Under the pieces are notes generated by a model, which saw only the letters and a program-made list of their open reading frames with translations, was not told the origin of the DNA and did no database searches. The position numbers and the translations under genes were made by a program. Below, in pieces: positions 58,262-64,000 of a DNA stretch of 64,000 bases. Each line of letters opens with the position of its first letter. Position 1 is the stretch's first letter. The DNA is from Cupriavidus oxalaticus (GTDB lineage: Bacteria; Pseudomonadota; Gammaproteobacteria; Burkholderiales; Burkholderiaceae), in NCBI RefSeq assembly GCF_016894385.1, contig NZ_CP069811.1, forward strand, positions 968,501-1,032,500, in the 5' to 3' direction.

Positions 58262-58591
58262 CTAGACCAGCGCTTGCAGCCGATCAACGTTCTTGTCGAT
58301 CTGTTGCTTGAGCGGCAACAGCAGCGCATGCAGTCCGATACTCTCGACACGGGTATCGCTTTGCAAATCGAGCAAAGTCAGGACGGATTGAAATCCAGCG
58401 CTAATCCGCAGCAGATCATCGCTAGCTTGGACAATGTGCTCCTCTATCGAGACGGTCTTACTGAATGACGGCGGTGCGGTACCGGCGAGCCGGCGGGCGA
58501 GGGTGCGATCGGCCTTGGCTCGGCTACTCGCAAGCTCGGCTTGGTCTTGGATGAGGGTTGGCTCTTGTGGAGCCCGGCTGGTGCTTTGCAT
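58262..58591 (-). CDS. Small cytoplasmic protein, possibly DUF1484 family
   Basis: This 109-residue protein starts at ATG 58591 after a strong GGAGG ribosome site (CTCGGAGGTTGCC). The C-terminal half is helical (IVQASDDLLRISAGFQSVLTLLDLQSDTRVESIGLHALLLPLKQQIDKNVDRLQ). This resembles DUF1484, a small family from Cupriavidus/Ralstonia relatives; I hold that from memory and it needs a profile search. No signal or membrane helix. It is surrounded by repeat-rich DNA and IS-like remnants, which suggests an accessory island. Function unknown. Confidence 0.6.
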   Translation of the reverse strand: MQSTSRAPQEPTLIQDQAELASSRAKADRTLARRLAGTAPPSFSKTVSIEEHIVQASDDLLRISAGFQSVLTLLDLQSDTRVESIGLHALLLPLKQQIDKNVDRLQALV

Positions 58592-59146
58592 GGCAACCTC
58601 CGAGTTAGAGATGGAGGCTCGCCGTCCGCTGCTAATCGGGTGGGCGAGCACAGGGCAGGGTTAGCAGACCGGGACACTCGGAAACCGGCGAGCCCAAAGG
58701 CTCCCCTAGCCAAGGCTCGCCCATTGAGCAAAGGGCGTGCGAAGGCATGCCGAAGAAGGCCGAATGCGCAACCCTCTTCGATGAGTGTTCGACAGGCTGC
58801 TAAACCTGGTCGCCGTTGTCTCGGCGACGAACCATTCTCAAACTGTGAGGAACCAGAATTCGCTGGACTGCGTTTCCCGAAAAATCAATGACTTAACATC
58901 TAATTCCGTCGCCGCTTCGCGGTCTTGGACTCGGAAATAGCTGGACTGCCATGACGAGAAGCGCGAATTAGCCGGACTGCGGCGCGAGGGCCTTTTTGCG
59001 CACTTCTCGTTGCAGGGCTCATCACCCGGTTGCTCTGCGGCTCTTGCCGACCCACCCCGGACGCTGGTCCAGCGGTCGGCGATTTGACCGCTTTTGGATG
59101 GTTATCGGTTACTGGATCGTTCGAGATCGGTGGATACTGGATCGCG
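58592..59146. repeat. Intergenic region with IS-end-like repeated motifs
   Basis: This 555-bp gap contains three related GAATT-N-GCTGGACTGC-like copies (near 58857, 58935 and 58965). Nearer the ligase gene it contains two copies of GGNTACTGGATCG (near 59106 and 59131). Multiple internal repeats like these are typical of IS21-family ends, so this may be a decayed IS end. No intact transposase is present; a 107-codon leftward frame (58900-59223) overlaps the ligase gene end and is not accepted. Confidence 0.4.
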
Positions 59147-60775
59147 TCAGGCTGCCGCGTCACGCAGGGCATCGCTGTATTTGCGACGCAAATCCATTTT
59201 CTGTACCTTTCCAGTGCCACCAAGCGGAAGCTGATCGAGAAAGAATACTTCGTCCGGAAGCCACCATTTCGGAACCTTCTCCGCCAAGTGGGCCAAGATC
59301 TCAGTCTTGTCCAGGGTACAGCCAGGCTTCTTGACTATGCACATCACAGGGCGTTCGTCCCACTTCGGATGGCTGGCAGCAATCACCGCCGTCATCAGCA
59401 CCGCCGGGTGTGCCGCGGCAGCATTTTCCAGGTCGATCGAGCTGATCCACTCTCCCCCGGACTTGATGACGTCTTTAGCGCGGTCGGTAATCTGCATGTA
59501 GCCGTCAGCGTCGATGGTTGCGATATCCCCGGTCGGAAACCAGCCGTCCCGCAACACATCCCTCTCTGCCTTGTAGTATCCCGAGGCTATCCACGGGCCC
59601 CGCACCATCAGTTCGCCCATCGCCTTGCCATCGCGCGGCAGGACTTTGCCATGCGCATCGACGATCTGCATCTCCACGCCGAACACCGCACGACCCTGCT
59701 TGGCACGTTGCGCGCATTGCTGTGCGGTGGGCAGGCCCGCATGCTTGGCCAGCAAGGATCCTTGCGTGCCGAGTGGACTGGTCTCGGTCATGCCCCAGGC
59801 ATGCCTTATCTCTACGCCGAAGCGCTCCGTGAATGCGCGGATCATTGATTCGGGCATCGCGGAGCCGCCGACCACGGTGCGCTTCATGGACGACGGGGTG
59901 ACACTGTGGCGCTCCATATGCTGCAGCAAGCTGAGCCAGATTGTGGGGACCCCAGCGCTGCAGGTCACGCCCTCACTCTCCATCAGTTCGAACAGGCTGC
60001 CGCCGTCCAGCAGGGGCCCGGGAAGAACCAGCTTGCAGCCGTTCATTGCAGCTGCGTACGGAATGCCCCAGGCATTGACATGGAACATTGGAACAACGGG
60101 CAGCATGCAGTCAAGGGCCGACAGCGAAAGCGTATCGGGCAGGCTCAATGCCATGCTGTGCAGGATGGTTGATCGATGTGTATAGAGCACGCCCTTGGGG
60201 TTGCCCGTCGTGCCCGACGTGTAGCACAGCGAGCTTGCGGTGCGTTCATCGAATTCCGGCCACGCAAAGCTATCGTCGCAGCCTGCCAGCAGGTCCTCAT
60301 ACAGGCACGAGCCGGGCAATACGCTTGAGTCCGGCGTGGCGAGATCGCCGGAAAGCAGGATGTAATGGCGGATCGTCGGGCATCGTGCCGCGACCGCTTC
60401 GACCAGTGGGCGAAACGAGCTGTCGAACAGCAACACCTCATCCTCTGCGTGGTTGAGGATGTAGGCCAACTGGTCAGGATGCAAGCGCGGATTGCAGGTA
60501 TGTAGGACCGCGCCGCTTCCCGACACGGCAAAGTAGGCCTCTATATGCCGATGATTATTCCATGCCAGTGTGGCCACGCGCGCGCCGTGCGCGACGCCCA
60601 GGCCGGCAAGGGCACGAGCCAGACGCCGCGCGCGCGACGCCATGTCGCGAAATGTGTAGCGGTGTAGGCCCCCGTTCGTCTCGCGCGATACGATCTCTGT
60701 GTCACCGAACTGCCGCTCGGCGTGTTCGAGTAGCGCAGACACCAGCAGCGGGCGCTCCATCATGGATCCGAACAT
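59147..60775 (-). CDS. AMP-forming acyl-CoA ligase, last gene of the TauD operon
   Basis: This 542-residue ANL-family ligase has SSLCYTSGTTGNPKGVLYTHRS (ATP motif), HAWGMTETSPLGTQGS, GWFPTGDIATIDADGYMQITDRAKDVIKSGGEWISSIDLENA and the catalytic lysine region GGTGKVQKMDLRRKY. The A5 and A8 signatures fit medium/long-chain or aryl acyl-CoA synthetases. It activates the acid produced by the aldehyde dehydrogenase encoded 43 bp upstream. A strong GGAGGAGC ribosome site precedes the start. Substrate not determinable. Confidence 0.85.
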   Translation of the reverse strand: MFGSMMERPLLVSALLEHAERQFGDTEIVSRETNGGLHRYTFRDMASRARRLARALAGLGVAHGARVATLAWNNHRHIEAYFAVSGSGAVLHTCNPRLHPDQLAYILNHAEDEVLLFDSSFRPLVEAVAARCPTIRHYILLSGDLATPDSSVLPGSCLYEDLLAGCDDSFAWPEFDERTASSLCYTSGTTGNPKGVLYTHRSTILHSMALSLPDTLSLSALDCMLPVVPMFHVNAWGIPYAAAMNGCKLVLPGPLLDGGSLFELMESEGVTCSAGVPTIWLSLLQHMERHSVTPSSMKRTVVGGSAMPESMIRAFTERFGVEIRHAWGMTETSPLGTQGSLLAKHAGLPTAQQCAQRAKQGRAVFGVEMQIVDAHGKVLPRDGKAMGELMVRGPWIASGYYKAERDVLRDGWFPTGDIATIDADGYMQITDRAKDVIKSGGEWISSIDLENAAAAHPAVLMTAVIAASHPKWDERPVMCIVKKPGCTLDKTEILAHLAEKVPKWWLPDEVFFLDQLPLGGTGKVQKMDLRRKYSDALRDAAA

Positions 60776-60818
60776 GATTGCTCCTCCAGGAAATTGCGAT
60801 CCGGCCAGGCCGGGTCAT

Positions 60819-62258
60819 TCACGCGTTCGGCAATTGAATCGCCTTGTATTCGAGAAACTCTTCCAGGCCGGCCCGGCCCAACTCGCGGCCGTTGCCGGAT
60901 TGCTTGTAGCCGCCGAAAGGCGCGAGCAAGTTGAACGTGCCACCATTGATATCGACCTGGCCGGTGCGCATGCGGCCAGCTACGCGCCGTGCCCGCGCGC
61001 CGTCGCCCGACCAGACACCCCCGCCAAGCCCGTAGATGCTGTCATTGGCGATGCGCACGGCGTCATCCTCGTCCTCGACCGGCAAAATCGATAGTACTGG
61101 CCCGAAGATCTCTTCCCGGGCAATGGTCATGCCGGGATGCACGTTGCCGAAGACCGTGGGTTGCACAAAGTAGCCTCGCGGAAGATGGGATGGCTCCTCT
61201 GCTCCGCCGGTGAGCAGGATGGCGCCTTCCTCCAGGCCCTGGCGGATATGGCTGCGGACTCGGTTGCGTTGGACATCCGACACCACCGGGCCGAGCTGGG
61301 TCGATTCGTCCAGTGGATCACCGAGGGTCAGGGCATTGGCGGTTTGCGCCGCGATGGCGGCTGCCTCGTCATAGCGCCTGCGGGAAACCAGCAAGCGCGT
61401 GTGGGCGCTGCAAGTCTGGCCGGAGTTCAGGTAGCAAGCTTGAATCACGCCAGGAATCGCCACAGCGAAATCGGCGTCGTCCAGTACGATGGCAGCCGAT
61501 TTGCCGCCAAGTTCGAGCGCCACGCGCTTGACAGTCTGGGCTGCCAGCGCGCTGACGCGGCGGCCGGCCAGCGTCGAGCCGGTGAAGGACACCATGTCGA
61601 CTTCCGGGTGCGCTGCCAGTGCCTCGCCCACTTCCTCTCCCAGTCCGGTCAGCAGGTTGAAGACGCCGGCAGGCAGTCCTGCCTCGTGCATGACTTCGGC
61701 GAGAAGGTAGGCATTCAGAGGCGCCACTTCCGAGGGCTTGACCACCACCGTGCAGCCGGCGGCCAGTGCCGGCGCGACTTTTGCCGCTATCTGGTGCAGC
61801 GGATAGTTCCAGGGGGTGATGCAGGCGACGACGCCAACCGGCTCCCGTACGATCTCGGAATGGCCGATGCGATGGTGGAACGGAAAATCCTGCAGGAGCT
61901 GTGCTGCGACGCCGAAGCTGGCGATCGGCAAGGCGGCCTGCGCTATCCGCGACAGCATGATGGGTGTGCCAACTTCCTGGCTGACCAGGCGAGCAATCTC
62001 TTCTGAGCGGGCTTGCAATTCCTCATGGATCCGCAGCAGCACGGCGGCACGCTCGGCTGCGGGCGTGGCGGCCCAGCCTTCGAAGGCGGCGCGCGCCGCG
62101 CGCACGGCCAGGTCGGCATCCCCGGCATTGCCGAGGAGGACTTCGCCAATCGGTTCCTCTGTAGCAGGATTGCGGACCTGCGCGCGGGCCCGGGTGCCGG
62201 GCGTCATCCAGCGCCCGCCAATATAGAACTGGTCGTGGTTCAAGATGCTTGTCTCCAT
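60819..62258 (-). CDS. NAD(P)-dependent aldehyde dehydrogenase
   Basis: This 479-residue enzyme of the ALDH superfamily oxidises an aldehyde to the acid. Family landmarks are [70 protein letters not shown] (catalytic Glu), the Cys-containing [16 protein letters not shown] (catalytic Cys in GQTC) and [36 protein letters not shown]. It sits 28 bp after the TauD-type dioxygenase, so it likely oxidises the aldehyde that enzyme releases. The longer frame to 62309 is rejected. Confidence 0.88.
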   Translation of the reverse strand: METSILNHDQFYIGGRWMTPGTRARAQVRNPATEEPIGEVLLGNAGDADLAVRAARAAFEGWAATPAAERAAVLLRIHEELQARSEEIARLVSQEVGTPIMLSRIAQAALPIASFGVAAQLLQDFPFHHRIGHSEIVREPVGVVACITPWNYPLHQIAAKVAPALAAGCTVVVKPSEVAPLNAYLLAEVMHEAGLPAGVFNLLTGLGEEVGEALAAHPEVDMVSFTGSTLAGRRVSALAAQTVKRVALELGGKSAAIVLDDADFAVAIPGVIQACYLNSGQTCSAHTRLLVSRRRYDEAAAIAAQTANALTLGDPLDESTQLGPVVSDVQRNRVRSHIRQGLEEGAILLTGGAEEPSHLPRGYFVQPTVFGNVHPGMTIAREEIFGPVLSILPVEDEDDAVRIANDSIYGLGGGVWSGDGARARRVAGRMRTGQVDINGGTFNLLAPFGGYKQSGNGRELGRAGLEEFLEYKAIQLPNA

Positions 62259-62286
62259 GGTTTTTGTCCTGGCTTGGCGGTGCAGT

Positions 62287-63156
62287 TCAGAATGGCGCGT
62301 CGCCGCCAATGGTCATGCGGAACAGCTTGCGATGATGGGGAAAGTAATCCGCGACGGCGTAGTGCTGGGTGGAGCGGTTATCCCAGACCACGATGGAGTC
62401 CTTCTCCCAACGGAAGCGCACCTGCAGCTCCGGCAAGCGGGGCAGCTGGTAGAGGTAGCCCAGGATTGCCTCGCTCTCTTCGCGCGACAGCCCGACGATG
62501 TGGGAGGTGAATGTCTCGTTGACATAGACGATCTTCTTTCCTGTTTCGGGATGGGTCCGGATGACCGGGTGCACCACGGGCGGGTACTTCGCCTGGGCCG
62601 CATGGTATTGCTCGCGACCCTTGCTCTGCAGGTATTCGGTAAAGCCGCTCTTTTCCCAGGTATGGACGGCCTGCTTGTCGGCGAGATAGGCCTGCATGGA
62701 CGGCGACAACCTGTCATAGGCCGCGGTCATGCTCGCCCACATCGTGTCGCCGCCAACTTCGGGCAGCGCCCGCACATAGTTGCAGGAGCCCAGCGGGGGT
62801 TCCTTCTGCCAGGTGATGTCGGAATGCCAGACGTTGATGCTGGGTGGGCGCTGCGCGTCGTTCTCCAGAACCTCGACGAAGGGATGGCTGTCGTGCTTGT
62901 CGAAGAACGACTTGGCCGATGCCTGGACTTCCCCGAAGATCTGGCCGAACACTACATACTGGTCGAGCGTCAGATTCTGGCCGCGGAACACCAGTACCTC
63001 ATGCTCAAGCAGGGCTAGCCGGATCTGCTCGCGCGCTTGCGCATCGAGCTGGCAGCTCAGGTCAATGCCCTCGACCTCCGCCCCCAGAAATGGGGTGACG
63101 GGCTTGATGCGCAGCGTTGCCTGCGCCGCGCTTTTTGCTTGCAGCGGATTCGACAT
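62287..63156 (-). CDS. Alpha-ketoglutarate-dependent dioxygenase of the TauD/TfdA family
   Basis: This 289-residue Fe(II) enzyme couples oxidative decarboxylation of 2-oxoglutarate to hydroxylation of a substrate next to a heteroatom, which then breaks to an aldehyde. Iron ligands are His111 and Asp113 (NVWHSDITW) and His265 ([10 protein letters not shown]), with an Arg near 276-280 for 2-oxoglutarate. The HxD context and following [15 protein letters not shown] resemble alkylsulfatase (AtsK-like) and taurine/2,4-D dioxygenases. The operon with an aldehyde dehydrogenase and an acyl-CoA ligase supports cleavage of an alkyl sulfate, ether or similar compound. The substrate is inferred, not shown. 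Confidence 0.83.
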   Translation of the reverse strand: MSNPLQAKSAAQATLRIKPVTPFLGAEVEGIDLSCQLDAQAREQIRLALLEHEVLVFRGQNLTLDQYVVFGQIFGEVQASAKSFFDKHDSHPFVEVLENDAQRPPSINVWHSDITWQKEPPLGSCNYVRALPEVGGDTMWASMTAAYDRLSPSMQAYLADKQAVHTWEKSGFTEYLQSKGREQYHAAQAKYPPVVHPVIRTHPETGKKIVYVNETFTSHIVGLSREESEAILGYLYQLPRLPELQVRFRWEKDSIVVWDNRSTQHYAVADYFPHHRKLFRMTIGGDAPF

Positions 63157-63183
63157 CTCAGACTCCCTTCATTCAATAAACGA

Positions 63184-63199
63184 AATAGGAATTTCTATT
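63184..63199. promoter_or_regulatory. AT-rich near-palindrome upstream of the TauD-type gene
   Basis: AATAGGAATTTCTATT (63184-63199) is palindromic at 14 of 16 positions and lies in the 63-bp gap between the TetR and TauD-type genes. The half-site TAGGAATTT recurs, inverted, at 63931-63939 upstream of the TetR gene. It is a plausible TetR operator. Confidence 0.5.
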
Positions 63200-63219
63200 C
63201 TGGTTAAACGACAAAAAAA

Positions 63220-63891
63220 TCAGTGGGTCGGCAAACCAAGCGTGCGGCGAAACTGTCGCTTGACCTGTGCAGCGAAGTGCTTGTCATGCAAATGCAGAGG
63301 GCCAGGATCATTCAGGATGATGTTCACCAGCATTCCGACGATTGTCTGCATCGCAACGCGGGCCTCGAAATCCCAGTCGACGCCTTTGGCAGCGGGCATA
63401 TGGGCAATCAGCAACGGCAGCATCACGTTCATTGCGTGTACGTTTGACTCGCGCACCGGACTCCACGTTGTCTCCCTGGCCGGCAAATGAAGCAGCGAAG
63501 CATGGAAGAGGCCGCGGTTCTCCTGGAAATTCCGGACATACAATTCCATCATGCGATCGGCAATGGCCGTGGCTGGTCCGTCATGCCAGACCGCTTCCGT
63601 GGTCACGGCATGCTGCATGGTTTCCCGTATCTCCTCGAGCACAGCTTCCTGGACCACCGCGAAGAAGGCTTCCTTGTTTTCGAAGCGGCGGTAGAAAGCG
63701 CCGACGGACGTACCGGCCTGCGCAGTCAACTCGGTGATGGACAGATCGTCGAGATTGCCCTTCTCCTCGATCAGCGCCCGGCCGGCGGCCAGCATCTTCT
63801 GCAGGCTTTGCTCGCTGCGCGCTTGCCGGGCGGGGCGGATACTCGCTCGTGCTTCGCGTGCGGGAAGGGTGGCCGGTACGTTCTTGGTCAT
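63220..63891 (-). CDS. TetR family transcriptional regulator of the TauD operon
   Basis: This 223-residue regulator has a TetR DNA-binding domain at about residues 23-70 (RSEQSLQKMLAAGRALIEEKGNLDDLSITELTAQAGTSVGAFYRRFENKEAFFAVV). The C-terminal ligand domain contains FQENRGLFHASLLHLPARETTWSPVRESNVHAM. It is the first gene of the leftward operon ahead of the dioxygenase, aldehyde dehydrogenase and ligase genes and is likely a repressor relieved by the substrate or an acyl-CoA. The 109 bp to the window's right edge contain no gene. Confidence 0.83.
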   Translation of the reverse strand: MTKNVPATLPAREARASIRPARQARSEQSLQKMLAAGRALIEEKGNLDDLSITELTAQAGTSVGAFYRRFENKEAFFAVVQEAVLEEIRETMQHAVTTEAVWHDGPATAIADRMMELYVRNFQENRGLFHASLLHLPARETTWSPVRESNVHAMNVMLPLLIAHMPAAKGVDWDFEARVAMQTIVGMLVNIILNDPGPLHLHDKHFAAQVKRQFRRTLGLPTH

Positions 63892-64000
63892 GGTTGCCGC
63901 ATAGTTTGGATCGATTTTCGTTAGTATGCCAAATTCCTACCCATTGCCTTTACGCTATCCATCAACGCCACCGCAGCAGGTGTGATTCGATCCAGGATGT

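Noticed and set aside
58900..59223. Leftward 107-codon frame overlapping the ligase gene end
   Set aside because: Arg/Ser-rich, no domain, overlaps a well-supported gene; more likely IS-remnant DNA.

Overview
The window is high-GC and densely coded, with many 4-bp start/stop overlaps. It carries an imuA-imuB-dnaE2 SOS cassette, acetate kinase next to a FabI-type reductase, leucine (liu) catabolism, an anthranilate/salicylate-type ring dioxygenase and a galactarate dehydratase. This mix points to a metabolically versatile Burkholderiales bacterium, most like Cupriavidus/Ralstonia. That is an inference from gene content; no rRNA or tRNA gene was seen, and no CRISPR array.

Layout. 1-5.8 kb: end of ackA, fabI, an EF-hand protein, a GNAT enzyme, a barrel-like exported protein, a VIT-like membrane protein and a YeiH-type transporter. 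5.8-12.9 kb: a leftward operon led by an IclR regulator, with a cyclase-family hydrolase, an orphan LivK-type binding protein, a thiolase-like protein without the usual cysteine, a DUF35 partner and an ADP-forming acyl-CoA synthetase. 13.2-16.6 kb: galactarate dehydratase and a PanP-like PLP decarboxylase.

16.8-24.8 kb is the most unusual part. A leftward cluster encodes a glycine-zipper exported protein, a lipoprotein with BON and caspase domains, a DUF4384 protein, a 1003-residue tubulin/FtsZ-superfamily GTPase (Tubulin_2-like), a zinc-ribbon/TM/TPR protein and a small lipoprotein. A 72-residue secreted protein made of three tandem repeats follows. A Tn5-like IS with an exact 9-bp target duplication sits just upstream. 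I read this as a possible cell-envelope stress, conflict or death module built on a tubulin-like filament and a protease; I do not recognise it as a named system.

26.7-32 kb: a GNAT enzyme, a 68-residue PBCV-adaptor-like microprotein, methanethiol oxidase (SBP56) with a coupled membrane protein, a fatty acid desaturase and an overlapping PhnD-like binding protein. 32-41.3 kb: a TetR regulator facing an acyl-CoA synthetase and liu genes (isovaleryl-CoA dehydrogenase, both methylcrotonyl-CoA carboxylase subunits, HMG-CoA lyase), with three operator-like palindromes between them, then a thioesterase. The hydratase LiuC is absent here. 41.3-45.8 kb: an SDR-SPW-VKOR fusion, an exported protein with an LDP-repeat tail and a PhnA protein.

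45.8-51.8 kb: a three-component ring-hydroxylating dioxygenase operon (alpha, beta, ferredoxin, reductase, aromatic-acid transporter) divergent from a LysR regulator. 51.8-57.7 kb: LexA box plus imuA-imuB-dnaE2. 57.7-59.1 kb: repeat-rich DNA with one small gene and possible IS remnants. 59.1-63.9 kb: a TetR/TauD-type dioxygenase/aldehyde dehydrogenase/acyl-CoA ligase operon that could take a substrate through an aldehyde to an acyl-CoA.
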